64,000 nucleotides of DNA from Clostridia bacterium (lineage in GTDB: Bacteria > Bacillota > Clostridia > Oscillospirales > Acutalibacteraceae). The notes below the pieces were generated by a model. The model was given only the letters and a program-made list of their open reading frames with translations, made no database searches and was not told where the DNA came from. The stretch covers positions 185,535 through 249,534 of the forward strand of contig JAFRQQ010000020.1 of NCBI GenBank assembly GCA_017428525.1. Direction: 5' to 3'. Position numbers and translations under genes: made by a program. Position 1 is the stretch's first letter; every line of letters begins with the position of its first letter. Of this stretch, positions 8,144 to 16,930 are shown one piece after another.

Positions 8144-9418
8144 ATGAACCGTTTGCTTCGACGCCTGATCGCAGCGCCCCTTGTGCTGACCCTGGCGCTT
8201 TCCGCCTGCCTGTTTCCCGCATCCGCCGCGCCGCAGCCCGCGGCCGCGCAGCCGTCTGCCGCGCCGCTGACCGCGGAGGATCTCCTGCATACGCAGGGGC
8301 AGAAGCTGGTCAATGCCCGCGGCGAAACCGTCACCCTGCGCGGGGTCAATCTCGGCGCATGGCTGATCTGGGAGGACTGGCTATGCCCGTATGAGGAGGT
8401 TGCCGAGCACGCGGAGGCGCTCGAGGTGCTGACCGAGCGCTTCGGCGAGGAGGGCGCCTATGCCCTGTTCAACACCTATCTCGACAATTTCATCACCGCA
8501 TACGATCTCGATGAAATCAAGGCCATGGGCTTCAACTGCGTGCGCGTCCCCTTCTGGTTCCGCAATTTCTATTATGACGACGCCGGGCGCAAAATCCTCG
8601 ACGCAAACGGCGAATGGGATTTCTCGCGTCTGGACTGGATCGTGGACGCCTGCACGCAGCGCGGGCTCTATGTGATCCTGGATATGCACGGCGCGGTCGG
8701 TTATCAGAGCGACGCGCCCCACAGCGGCAAGGGCGGCGCCTGCGGGCTCTATGACGACACGACGGAGAGCGAGCAGTACCGGAAGCTCACCGACGAGCTC
8801 TGGACCGCCATTGCTTCGCGCTTTCGCGATGCGCCGGGAGTTGCGATGTATGATCTGCTCAACGAGCCGATGTGCGACGTAAACTGCGGCGAGCTGACCC
8901 GCCGCAAAAACAACACGATGATCTACACCCGCCTTTACAATACCGTGCGCGCCGCCGACCCGGATCACATCATCACGGTGGAATGCATCTGGACGCCGCT
9001 CGCGCTGCCGCACGCCGTATTCAAGGGCTGGAAAAATGTCGTGTATCAGGTGCATTTCTATCAGAATTCCGATTTCATTTTCAACCTTTTCGTCTGGTTC
9101 GCGCGGCTGTATTATTCCGACGTGCCGATGCTGATGGGCGAATTCTATCCCCACAAAAAGACGACCTGGAAAAACTGCTTCTCCACGATGGAGAAATACG
9201 GCTTCAGCTGGATGCTCTGGACCTACAAGGCCGCCGGTCACGGCATGTGGGAGAGCGACTGGTGCCTGCGCGGGAGCAAGGACGGCTTTGAGCGCGCGAA
9301 GCTGCGCACCGACAGCTACGAGGAAATCGCCCGCAAATTCGGCGAATGCATCCGCACGGAAAACGGCTATCAGGATTCCGGGCATTATGAACGCGACGTG
9401 GCCGCGTTCCTGCAATGA
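8144..9418 (+). CDS. Secreted glycoside hydrolase family 5 (cellulase-like)
   Basis: The 424-residue protein is a GH5 endo- or exo-glucanase/mannanase-type enzyme. The acid/base Glu241 lies in YDLLNEPM and the nucleophile Glu333 in PMLMGEFYP; RGVNLGAWL, VRVPFWF and VYQVHFYQ are further GH5 signatures. The N-terminus is a signal peptide, either with a lipobox (LSAC, residue 22) or cleaved later at ASA-AP, so anchoring is ambiguous. The ATG at 8144 has GGAGGG upstream and a promoter at 8091-8119; the frame is open further upstream but that part would precede the transcript start. A strong terminator follows. Confidence 0.9.
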   Translation: MNRLLRRLIAAPLVLTLALSACLFPASAAPQPAAAQPSAAPLTAEDLLHTQGQKLVNARGETVTLRGVNLGAWLIWEDWLCPYEEVAEHAEALEVLTERFGEEGAYALFNTYLDNFITAYDLDEIKAMGFNCVRVPFWFRNFYYDDAGRKILDANGEWDFSRLDWIVDACTQRGLYVILDMHGAVGYQSDAPHSGKGGACGLYDDTTESEQYRKLTDELWTAIASRFRDAPGVAMYDLLNEPMCDVNCGELTRRKNNTMIYTRLYNTVRAADPDHIITVECIWTPLALPHAVFKGWKNVVYQVHFYQNSDFIFNLFVWFARLYYSDVPMLMGEFYPHKKTTWKNCFSTMEKYGFSWMLWTYKAAGHGMWESDWCLRGSKDGFERAKLRTDSYEEIARKFGECIRTENGYQDSGHYERDVAAFLQ

Positions 9419-9450
9419 CCGCTTCCCCCGCAAACAACAGGCTCTGTCGG

Positions 9451-9493
9451 ATCCTTTGCGCACAGCCGTCCTGTGTGCAAAGGATTTATTTTT
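9451..9493 (+). terminator. Rho-independent terminator of the GH5 gene
   Basis: A 15-base stem (ATCCTTTGCGCACAG, one G-U pair) with a 5-base loop is followed by TTATTTTT. Confidence 0.9.
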
Positions 9494-9503
9494 CCGTTTT
9501 CGC

Positions 9504-9532
9504 TTTACAAAGAATGACAGATATGATAAAAT
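9504..9532 (+). promoter_or_regulatory. Promoter of the first GLUG protein gene
   Basis: TTTACA (9504-9509) and TAAAAT (9527-9532) are spaced by 17 bases. The same TTTACAAA...CAGATATGATA pattern recurs before the paralog at 12734-12762. Confidence 0.6.
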
Positions 9533-9553
9533 AAAATTATAAACACGCATTCA

Positions 9554-9587
9554 GCACCCTGTTTGCAGGGCGCGTTCCGACCGAACA
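9554..9587 (+). promoter_or_regulatory. Leader hairpin plus TTCCGACCGAACA element, copy 1
   Basis: A hairpin (GCACCCTG, 4-base loop, CAGGGCGC) is followed by TTCCGACCGAACA in the 5' leader. The paralog has an equivalent hairpin with different stem bases but the same following sequence at 12783-12817, which suggests a conserved leader element. Confidence 0.45.
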
Positions 9588-9621
9588 ACGGTTTGATTTT
9601 CAGCAAAGGAGGCCGCACAGC

Positions 9622-12600
9622 ATGAAAAAAGCATTCTCCGTCTGCCTGGCGCTTGTGATGCTCGCCGCGCTGCTCCCGTCGGCGACACTCGCGCAGGCCT
9701 TTCTCCGCGTTCCCGCCGCCAACCACTATTATTTGATTCAATCCGCAACGGATCTTTGCAACTTCGGCAAACAGCTGCATCTTGGGAATGCCGACTATTC
9801 CACGGCGTATGTCCTGCTGGAGGATGACGTCAACATGAGCGGCTGCACGTGGGTCACCGGCCCGTTTGAAGGCATCTTTGACGGCGATGGACACACGATC
9901 AGCAACCTGACCTCCACCGTCGGCGGCCTGATCTCGGAGCTGGGCTTCGGCGGCTGTATCAAGGATCTGACGATTTCGGATTCCGCGATCAGCGATCGAA
10001 ACGCCGCGCAGCGTAATTACATCGGCGCCTTTGCCGATCACTGCATGGGCGTTCTCATGAATTGCTCGCTGGCTGAAACCTGGGTCTCCGGCAATTGCAT
10101 CGCGGCCGGCGGTCTGGCCGGTCTGCAGACGCTGTACGGCGATTCCGCGTGCGGGTATCAGATCAACGAAGTCGATTCCGACGGTCTGGAGCAGCAAACT
10201 TATTTCATCGACGACGCAACGACGTTGACAACCGGCGGCATCCTGTCCTGCGCAGTGGATGAAAATTGCAGAGTCAGCAATTCGTACACCTCGATTTCGG
10301 AAAACAGCAATGATCTGCAGGTCGGCGTCGCCGGCGGCATCGTCGGCATGACGGACAGCGGCATCATTGACGACTGCCTGAACGAAGCGACCGTGACCGG
10401 CCTGCGTCCGGGCGGGATCGTCGGCCTTTCGCAGGCGGGCACGCTGATCCGCTGCTGCGAAAACCGCGGCACGGTCAGCCTGCCGGAAAGCGTCGTTTCC
10501 ACGCGGATCGAAGCGCCCACCGCCCAGAACCAGCGTCCGAATACGCTCGCGCAGCAGGCGGAGGAGGACTGCGTCGATCTTTGGGTCACGGCGTCCGCTT
10601 ATCAGCTGGCCGCGGGCGGCATCCTCGGCGTTGCGCTGCGGGGCGGCACAAACATTCAGAACTGCATGAACTACGGCACGGTTTCGGGCCTGTTCAACAT
10701 CGGCGGCATCGTCGGTTATCTGCTCGATCCCGGCACGATGATCGTCAACTGCGGCAACGATTTCAAAAACGGCGATCAGGATTACGAATCCGCGCTGCAG
10801 GGCATTTATAATGTCGGCGGGCTGGTCGGCTATCTGATTGCAGGCGCCTGCGACGATCCCTCCGACCATCAGTATGCTTATACCGCCACGGTTTTCAGTC
10901 AGGCGGCCATGCTCATCAACAACTACAACGCCATGCCGCTGCATGCGGCCGGCGTGTTTCGATACGATTACACCGACGGCGTGTTCGGCGGCCTGGTCGG
11001 ACGGATCGACGGCGAAGCCAGCCATCCCTCCCTTGAAAACTGCCATAATGCAACGATCCCGACGCTGGACGAGATCAGCTCCGGGGCAGTGACCATTGCC
11101 GGTTCTCTTGTCGGCGTGATTGATCAGTGCCAGGCGCACATCATCCATTGCATCGGCGCAATCAACGATCGAGAGGCCTTTAACTATACCCTGAACCTCC
11201 GGCATCCGATGCAGGATGAATATGCGGACTTCCGCCTCATCGGCGCGGATCTCTCCGGCATTCAGCTCGCGCCGGGCTTCTATTTCGACAACCGGAAGTA
11301 TACGCGCAGCCAGCCGGTGCTCGACGACTACGTTTCCCCTCAGAGAGAAACGCTTGTCTGCGGCGGCATTCTGATCGAGGATCAGATTGCAGCACCCTCG
11401 GATTATACGCTCGAAACCGGCGTTCTGTCCGGCACCCATCAGGTGCTCGCGGAGCTGAATGCGTATGTGCGCCAATTGCGTTTTGCAAGTGCAAATTATT
11501 CCGGACGGTATTTTGAGCTCCACGCGGCGCATCTGCCCTGGCGCTGCGCCGATCAGACGCACACAGACGGCGGGATCGATGACTGCGCAGAATATGCCGC
11601 CCTCCAATCCGGTCTGGCGGGCTTTTCGCCGATCACAACCAACGACCCGGATCCGATGGCAGTCTGGCAAACACCGGAGGATCCCGACGCATCCCAGGTC
11701 GATCCCAATGAACCCGCCGTGACGGTCTCGCATTCCCTTTCGCTCGAGGGCGACATCTGTGTGAATTACTACGTGAGCCTCCCCTCGCCGGATCCCGCCT
11801 GTTTCATGGAATTCACATTCGGCAACACGACGCTGACCGTGCCGATCGATCTGAACCGTTATTTCGTCAAGGACGGCGAAACGCTTTATTGCTTCTCCTG
11901 CCCGCTGAACGCGTCGCAGACCTCCGTGCGGATCGATGCGACGATCTGGGTGCCGGATGACGGCACCATCAGCCAGGACGCTGCCTGGGGACCGGTTTTC
12001 CGGGACGGATCCTGCGGCAAAACGCTCGAGCCCTATTCCGTCAACCGGTATCTGGAGGATATTTCTCAGAACGCAGCCTATCAGAATAATCAGCCGCTCA
12101 TGCAGCTCATGCGCGCGATCTCCGTCTACGGTTACTACGCCAACGCGCTGTTCGGCACCGATCCGGACTTTGCGCCGTCTGTGCTCTTTGACGCTTCCGC
12201 GATCGACGGGATCGACGCCGCCGCGCTGGCAGGCTATGCCGCAGATACGCAGGATTTCGGCACGCAGGTCGCCTATTACGGCTCCAGCCTAGTGCTGCGC
12301 ACCACCACGGCGATCCGCCATTATTTCACGCTGGCGCCGGGCGAGGACATCGAAGATTACACCGTCGTGTGCAGCAACACCGGAGAAACGCTCGTTCCCG
12401 AGGAAAACGGCAGTTACTACTGCGTTGAGATCCCGAATATCGCCTCCGGCAACCTCGGCACGAACTATATTGTGCAGGTTTACGCCCCCGGCAGCGCGTC
12501 GCCGGTCAGCGTCTGGACGTATGCCGGCCTGAGCTATGCGTACAAAGTGCTCACGCAGTATGAAAACGGCGGCAATATCAGCGACGAGCTGGCAAATGTC

Positions 12601-12654
12601 GCAAGAGCGCTCTATGTTTATTATACCTGCGCGGATGCGTATTTCGTTTCCTGA
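9622..12654 (+). CDS. Giant secreted GLUG-repeat/beta-helix surface protein A
   Basis: The 1010-residue protein has a signal peptide (MKKAFSVCLALVML...AQA). Residues about 30-560 look like a right-handed beta-helix with GLUG-type repeats (GGIVGMTDSGIIDDC, GGIVGLSQAG, GGILGVALRGG, GGIVGYLLDPG, GGLVGRID), preceded by the usual opening FDGDGHTISNL. Residues about 700-1010 form a module starting HSLSLEGDICVNYY that recurs, from memory, in many uncharacterised surface proteins of Clostridia. No LPXTG, SLH or dockerin motif is visible. It may bind polysaccharide or host glycans; the function is not established. The ATG at 9622 has AAAGGAGG upstream. It is 68% or more similar by eye to the next gene, with a near-identical 3' end. 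Confidence 0.85.
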   Translation: MKKAFSVCLALVMLAALLPSATLAQAFLRVPAANHYYLIQSATDLCNFGKQLHLGNADYSTAYVLLEDDVNMSGCTWVTGPFEGIFDGDGHTISNLTSTVGGLISELGFGGCIKDLTISDSAISDRNAAQRNYIGAFADHCMGVLMNCSLAETWVSGNCIAAGGLAGLQTLYGDSACGYQINEVDSDGLEQQTYFIDDATTLTTGGILSCAVDENCRVSNSYTSISENSNDLQVGVAGGIVGMTDSGIIDDCLNEATVTGLRPGGIVGLSQAGTLIRCCENRGTVSLPESVVSTRIEAPTAQNQRPNTLAQQAEEDCVDLWVTASAYQLAAGGILGVALRGGTNIQNCMNYGTVSGLFNIGGIVGYLLDPGTMIVNCGNDFKNGDQDYESALQGIYNVGGLVGYLIAGACDDPSDHQYAYTATVFSQAAMLINNYNAMPLHAAGVFRYDYTDGVFGGLVGRIDGEASHPSLENCHNATIPTLDEISSGAVTIAGSLVGVIDQCQAHIIHCIGAINDREAFNYTLNLRHPMQDEYADFRLIGADLSGIQLAPGFYFDNRKYTRSQPVLDDYVSPQRETLVCGGILIEDQIAAPSDYTLETGVLSGTHQVLAELNAYVRQLRFASANYSGRYFELHAAHLPWRCADQTHTDGGIDDCAEYAALQSGLAGFSPITTNDPDPMAVWQTPEDPDASQVDPNEPAVTVSHSLSLEGDICVNYYVSLPSPDPACFMEFTFGNTTLTVPIDLNRYFVKDGETLYCFSCPLNASQTSVRIDATIWVPDDGTISQDAAWGPVFRDGSCGKTLEPYSVNRYLEDISQNAAYQNNQPLMQLMRAISVYGYYANALFGTDPDFAPSVLFDASAIDGIDAAALAGYAADTQDFGTQVAYYGSSLVLRTTTAIRHYFTLAPGEDIEDYTVVCSNTGETLVPEENGSYYCVEIPNIASGNLGTNYIVQVYAPGSASPVSVWTYAGLSYAYKVLTQYENGGNISDELANVARALYVYYTCADAYFVS

Positions 12655-12691
12655 CCATCAGCTTGAATTCAGATTCACTGCATGCAAACTT

Positions 12692-12730
12692 TGCGGGCGG
12701 CGGCAGCTGCCCGCAGATTTTTTTATTTTT
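12692..12730 (+). terminator. Terminator of GLUG protein A gene
   Basis: TGCGGGC and GCCCGCA arms around a 10-base GC-rich loop are followed by GATTTTTTTATTTTTT. The same hairpin sequence is repeated after the paralog at 15988-16020. Confidence 0.88.
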
Positions 12731-12733
12731 TCC

Positions 12734-12762
12734 TTTACAAATAATTCCAGATATGATATTAT
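12734..12762 (+). promoter_or_regulatory. Promoter of GLUG protein B gene
   Basis: TTTACA (12734-12739) and TATTAT (12757-12762) are spaced by 17 bases and resemble the promoter of paralog A. Confidence 0.65.
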
Positions 12763-12782
12763 AAAATTGGAATTATTCCACT

Positions 12783-12817
12783 GCGCCCGGTTTTGCCGGT
12801 GCGCTTTCCGACCGAAC
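12783..12817 (+). promoter_or_regulatory. Leader hairpin plus TTCCGACCGAACA element, copy 2
   Basis: GCGCCCGG, a 5-base loop and CCGG-T-GCGC form a hairpin followed by TTCCGACCGAACA, matching the layout at 9554-9587 while the stem bases differ. Confidence 0.45.
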
Positions 12818-12852
12818 ACGCATTTTTAAATAAATCAAGGAGGCTGAACAGA

Positions 12853-15800
12853 ATGAAAAAAGCATTGTCCATCTGCCTTGCGCTCGCGATGCTCGCCGCA
12901 CTGCTCCCATCTGCAACGCTGGCGCAGGCACTGACCAACGTGCCGCCCGCCGCGCATTATTACACGATCACATCCGACACCGATCTTTACAACTTCGGCA
13001 GGCAGCTTTACGCGGGCAATCCCCTATATTGCAGCGACGCTTACGTGGAGCTGGCGAACGATATCGACATGAGCGCCTACGCCGGTCTGTGGGAGAGCGG
13101 CCCGTTCTACGGAACCTTTGACGGCGGCGGCAATACGATTTCCAACCTCAATGCCACAAGCGGCGGTCTGTTTGACATACTGCCGGTTGGCGCTCTGGTC
13201 AAGGATCTGACCATCGCCGATTCCTCGATTGATAACTATTCGGCCGATGACTTTCCGTCCATGACACATGATTACGTCGGCGCGATCGCCAATCTCTCTG
13301 ACGGGGTGATCATGAACTGCGCGCTCGTGAATACAAAGGTCATGGGCGCCTGCCTTGCGGTCGGCGGCTTCGTCGGTCGGCAGGGGGTTAACAGGGACGG
13401 ACCGACCTACGTTATCGACGATACGCTCGCCGCGCCGTCGCGGGAGACTTACTATCTGGATGATCCGAGCCTCACCGCAATCGGCGGCGTGCTCTCCTGC
13501 ACCGTCGATGGCGACAGCTGGATCGAGAATACGTATCCATATATCATGGAAAACTTCTCCTTCTTCGGATCCGCAAACAGTACCCAGCGTATCGGGATCG
13601 CCGGCGGCATCGTCGGCGAAACGAACAGCTGCATCATCGACGACTGCAAAAATGAAGCGAGCGTGACCGGTCTGCGCGTGGGCGGCATTCTCGGGGATGC
13701 GCAGGCGGGCGTGCTGATCCGCTACTGCTCAAATTACGGCAAGGTCACCCAGCCCGAAGACGTCGTCGATAAGTTGATGGAGGATCCCGACAACGGCTTC
13801 GCCACGATGCAGCCGATTTCACTTGCGGATTACGCCCAGTCTGTCGGCAGCACCCTTGAGAAAAAAGCGTCTGAGTTCGAGCTCGCCGCAGGCGGCATCC
13901 TCGGCATTGCGCTTGACGGGGGCACCAACATCCAGAACTGCATGAATTACGGCTCGGTGAAGAGCCTGTTCAACGTCGGCGGCATCGTCGGCTATCTGGA
14001 GGATCCCTGCTCGCTGATCATCAACTGCGGCTGTGACTATAAAGAAGGCTACGTCGACTACGGCTCTGCGATCAGCGGCGTCTATAATATGGGCGGTCTG
14101 GTCGGTCATATGACGATCCATTCCGGGCCCGGCGTCGGCATGGATCATCAAAACGCATACGCAGCCTCCACCGCGACCACCGGCCCCGTGATCTACAACA
14201 GCTATAACGCGATGCCGCTGCGCGCGGCGGGCGAATTCTACATCGCCCACGACTTCGGCGTTGCCGGCGGTCTGGTCGGCCGCATCGACGCGTCCATTTC
14301 CAACGGCCCCTATACCGGCCCCTATGCCTCGATCGAAAACTGCCACAACGCCGCCATCCCGAAGGAGATCGAGACGGTGTCCTATCTGGATCACGTCGGT
14401 TCTTTCGTCGGCTATCTCGATCTCGACTGCCCCGTGCATATCATCCACTGCTGCGGCGCGATCAACGACAGAAAAGCATATAACTATACCACGACTCAGT
14501 ATGAGCCGATGTTCAGCTCCTGCGCGGAGTTCCCCCTGATCGGATTTGACGGGCCCGGCATTCAGCAGGCGCCCGGGTACTATTTCGACAATCGGATGTA
14601 CGTGATGGATCAGCAGGTGATCTGGGATTTCGTCGATCCGACGGTCACGCTGGTCTGCGGCGGCATCCTGATCTCCGACGGTCCTTCGACCCCCTCGATC
14701 TATACTCAGGTGCTCGGCACGTTCTCCCAGAGAAACGAGGTGCTCGATGAGCTGAACGCCTACGTGCTCAATTATCCGATCAGCGCGCTGGATTTTGACG
14801 GGCGGTGGGTCGAGCTGACTTCGAGGATGCTGGAATGGAATTGCGCGGATCCGGCGCACGTCACGCCGCACGTGGGCGGCTGCCCGGAATACGCGATCAT
14901 CCATGCCGGCCCGGCAAACTTCATGCCGATCCCGACGCAAGGCCCGGAGCCGGGCGTGATCTGGGAAACGCCGGCGGATCCCGACGCACCTGCGTTCGAT
15001 CCCAACGAGCCCGGCGTGACGGTCACGCATTCCCTGTCGCTCGAGGGCGACATCTGTGTGAATTTCTATGCAAGCGTTCCGACGCCGGATCCCGCCTGCT
15101 ATATGGAATTCGTGTTCAACGACACGACGCTGAATGTACCGATTGATCTGAACAGATTCATCGAACGCGACGGCGTGGCGCTCTATAAATTCTCCTGCCC
15201 GCTGAACGCGTCGCAGACGTCCACCGAGGTGCAGGCGACGATCTGGGTGCCGGACGACGGATCCTTTGATCCGAACGCCGGCTGGGGGCCGATCTTCGGC
15301 AACGGATACTGCGGCAAAATGCTGGAGCCCTATTCTGTCAACCGGTATCTTGAAGAGGTATCGCAGAATCCGAGCTATCAGAACAACGCACCGCTGATGG
15401 ATCTGATGCGCTCGATCTCCGTTTACGGCTTCTACACCAACGAGCTGTTCCGGACCGATCCGGCCTTTATGCCGTCCCCGCTCTTTGACGCATCCGCAAT
15501 CGACGGGATTGATGCAGCCGCGCTGGCGAGCTATGCCGCCGACACGCAGGATTTCGGCACGCAGGTCGCCTATTACGGCTCCAGCCTCGTGCTGCGCACC
15601 ACCACGGCGATCCGCCATTATTTCACGCTGGCGCCGGGCGAGGACATCGAAGATTACACCGTCGTGTGCAGCAACACCGGAGAAACGCTCATACCGGAGC
15701 AGAACGGCAGTTACTACTGCGTTGAGATCCCGAATATCGCCTCCGGCAACCTCGGCACAAACTATATTGTGCAGGTTTACGCCCCCGGCAGCGCGGCGCC

Positions 15801-15948
15801 GGTCAGCGTCTGGACGTATGCCGGCCTGAGCTATGCGTACAAAGTGCTCACGCAGTATGAAAACGGCGGCAACATCAGCGACGAGCTGGCAAATGTCGCA
15901 AGAGCGCTCTACGTTTATTATGCCTGCGCGGATGCGTATTTCGGCTGA
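12853..15948 (+). CDS. Giant secreted GLUG-repeat/beta-helix surface protein B
   Basis: The 1031-residue paralog of the preceding protein has the same plan: signal peptide MKKALSICLALAML...AQA, beta-helix region about 35-570 with GLUG-like repeats (GGIVGETNSCIIDDC, GGILGDAQAG, GGILGIALDGG, GGIVGYLEDP, GGLVGRID), and a C-terminal module from about residue 722 (HSLSLEGDICVNFY to ADAYFG). The ATG at 12853 follows AAGGAGGCTGAACAG; upstream in-frame codons precede the Shine-Dalgarno and are excluded. The last ~410 bases are almost identical to those of paralog A, unlike the rest of the gene. The predicted product is exported to the cell surface or medium. Confidence 0.85.
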   Translation: MKKALSICLALAMLAALLPSATLAQALTNVPPAAHYYTITSDTDLYNFGRQLYAGNPLYCSDAYVELANDIDMSAYAGLWESGPFYGTFDGGGNTISNLNATSGGLFDILPVGALVKDLTIADSSIDNYSADDFPSMTHDYVGAIANLSDGVIMNCALVNTKVMGACLAVGGFVGRQGVNRDGPTYVIDDTLAAPSRETYYLDDPSLTAIGGVLSCTVDGDSWIENTYPYIMENFSFFGSANSTQRIGIAGGIVGETNSCIIDDCKNEASVTGLRVGGILGDAQAGVLIRYCSNYGKVTQPEDVVDKLMEDPDNGFATMQPISLADYAQSVGSTLEKKASEFELAAGGILGIALDGGTNIQNCMNYGSVKSLFNVGGIVGYLEDPCSLIINCGCDYKEGYVDYGSAISGVYNMGGLVGHMTIHSGPGVGMDHQNAYAASTATTGPVIYNSYNAMPLRAAGEFYIAHDFGVAGGLVGRIDASISNGPYTGPYASIENCHNAAIPKEIETVSYLDHVGSFVGYLDLDCPVHIIHCCGAINDRKAYNYTTTQYEPMFSSCAEFPLIGFDGPGIQQAPGYYFDNRMYVMDQQVIWDFVDPTVTLVCGGILISDGPSTPSIYTQVLGTFSQRNEVLDELNAYVLNYPISALDFDGRWVELTSRMLEWNCADPAHVTPHVGGCPEYAIIHAGPANFMPIPTQGPEPGVIWETPADPDAPAFDPNEPGVTVTHSLSLEGDICVNFYASVPTPDPACYMEFVFNDTTLNVPIDLNRFIERDGVALYKFSCPLNASQTSTEVQATIWVPDDGSFDPNAGWGPIFGNGYCGKMLEPYSVNRYLEEVSQNPSYQNNAPLMDLMRSISVYGFYTNELFRTDPAFMPSPLFDASAIDGIDAAALASYAADTQDFGTQVAYYGSSLVLRTTTAIRHYFTLAPGEDIEDYTVVCSNTGETLIPEQNGSYYCVEIPNIASGNLGTNYIVQVYAPGSAAPVSVWTYAGLSYAYKVLTQYENGGNISDELANVARALYVYYACADAYFG

Positions 15949-15987
15949 CGCGTCTGCACTGAATCTCCGATAATCCGAATGCTTTTT

Positions 15988-16020
15988 TGCGGGCGGCGGC
16001 AGCTGCCCGCAAATCTTTTT
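15988..16020 (+). terminator. Terminator of GLUG protein B gene
   Basis: TGCGGGC/GCCCGCA stem followed by AATCTTTTT, a near copy of the terminator at 12692-12730. Confidence 0.8.
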
Positions 16021-16029
16021 GACAGGGAC

Positions 16030-16057
16030 TTGAAATTTCCGAAAAAATCAATATAAT
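16030..16057 (+). promoter_or_regulatory. Promoter of the YETPII/HprK/PqqD/peptidase operon
   Basis: TTGAAA (16030-16035) and TATAAT (16052-16057) are spaced by 16 bases, directly after the preceding terminator. Confidence 0.7.
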
Positions 16058-16091
16058 AAAAGTGGACTAAATTAAAACGGAGGGAGAATTC

Positions 16092-16421
16092 ATGAAGCAT
16101 TCCGCTTTGATTTCCCTGCTCGCCGCGCTGGTGCTCATTCTGAGCCTTTCCTTCGCGGTGCAGGGCAAGGACGATTATGAAACGCCGATCATCCCGGTCG
16201 TGACCTCGACCTCCACAACGGGCGTCACCCACACCACGCCGGCGTCGACCACGACCCGCGTCTACACCACGGCGGCGACCACAACCGCCGCGCCGGCGGA
16301 GGAGACGACGACGGAGCCCGCATCGGACGGCGGCCTGCTTGACACGCTGCTCGCCGTGCTGGGAATCGTTGCTTCCTTCTTCCGCACGATCATCAGCTTA
16401 TTCGGAGGACTGTTCGCATGA
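16092..16421 (+). CDS. Small secreted protein with YETPII motif and hydrophobic C-terminal tail
   Basis: The 109-residue protein has a signal peptide (about residues 1-25), then immediately KDDYETPIIPVV (Tyr29-Ile34), a Thr-rich linker with TTT and TTEP-like units, and a hydrophobic or amphipathic C-terminal segment (about 80-109) ending LFGGLFA. GGAGGGAG precedes the ATG. Its stop overlaps the start of the next gene (ATGA), so translation is coupled. The YxxP pattern resembles leader motifs bound by PqqD-like recognition domains, and a PqqD gene lies three genes downstream; substrate status is inference. I know no named family. Confidence 0.7.
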   Translation: MKHSALISLLAALVLILSLSFAVQGKDDYETPIIPVVTSTSTTGVTHTTPASTTTRVYTTAATTTAAPAEETTTEPASDGGLLDTLLAVLGIVASFFRTIISLFGGLFA

Positions 16422-16923
16422 AACGTGTATTCATCATCCTGTTCGTTGCAGCACTGCTGCTCCTGACCGCAGCCTGCGGCAAAATCAAGCAACCCGTCGA
16501 GGAGACGACCGAGTATTCTTCCCCCTTCTCCTACGCGCCCGAAGTGACCGACCCCTATGAAACGCCGATCATCCCCGTGCAGCCGGTCAATCCGACCGAG
16601 GCGGGCAAGAGCACGACGGCGAAGAGCGCGAACGGCAAGACGGAGAAACAGACCGATACGCCGCTGCAGCCGCAGAAGCCCGAGCAGACGGGCAGCACCG
16701 TGACTTCCGGGACTGACGCCGCCAGGAACGAAACGACCAAGAGCGGCACTCAGAACGATACGACCAAAAACGGCACGACGAAACCCGCGCAGGCGACGAC
16801 CGCGCCCGCAACGGCAAAGCCGGCAGAGGGCACGACCGCGCCGACCACCGGCAAGCAGCCCCCGCAGACGCTGCCGACGACCCCGCCGGACGTCACGACC
16901 GATCAGTATGAAACGCCGATCAT
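16176..16923. repeat. Three dispersed copies of a 17-bp sequence encoding YETPI(I)
   Basis: TATGAAACGCCGATCAT occurs at 16176-16192, 16556-16572 and 16907-16923, identical at the DNA level including third positions. It lies once in the first gene and twice in the second, the last copy ending at the stop codon. Confidence 0.85.
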
Positions 16924-16927
16924 TTAA
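16418..16927 (+). CDS. Thr/Lys/Pro-rich lipoprotein with two YETPII motifs
   Basis: The 169-residue protein has a lipoprotein-type signal peptide (LTAAC, Cys20). The mature chain is almost entirely low complexity: YSSP and YETPIIPV at residues 47-54, a long linker rich in Thr, Lys, Gln and Pro, and a final DQYETPII at 164-169 that ends the protein. No globular domain is expected. Having the motif at the extreme C-terminus suggests a tag or binding site rather than a fold. The start overlaps the preceding stop by 4 bases and the next gene starts 3 bases after the stop. Its role, perhaps as modification substrate or scaffold, is inference. Confidence 0.7.
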   Translation: MKRVFIILFVAALLLLTAACGKIKQPVEETTEYSSPFSYAPEVTDPYETPIIPVQPVNPTEAGKSTTAKSANGKTEKQTDTPLQPQKPEQTGSTVTSGTDAARNETTKSGTQNDTTKNGTTKPAQATTAPATAKPAEGTTAPTTGKQPPQTLPTTPPDVTTDQYETPII

Positions 16928-16930
16928 CGG

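Noticed and set aside
13819..15618. Long antisense reading frame (599 codons) over the GLUG protein B gene
   Set aside because: It is the shadow of a real gene with secreted-protein features; no Shine-Dalgarno or domain supports the antisense frame.
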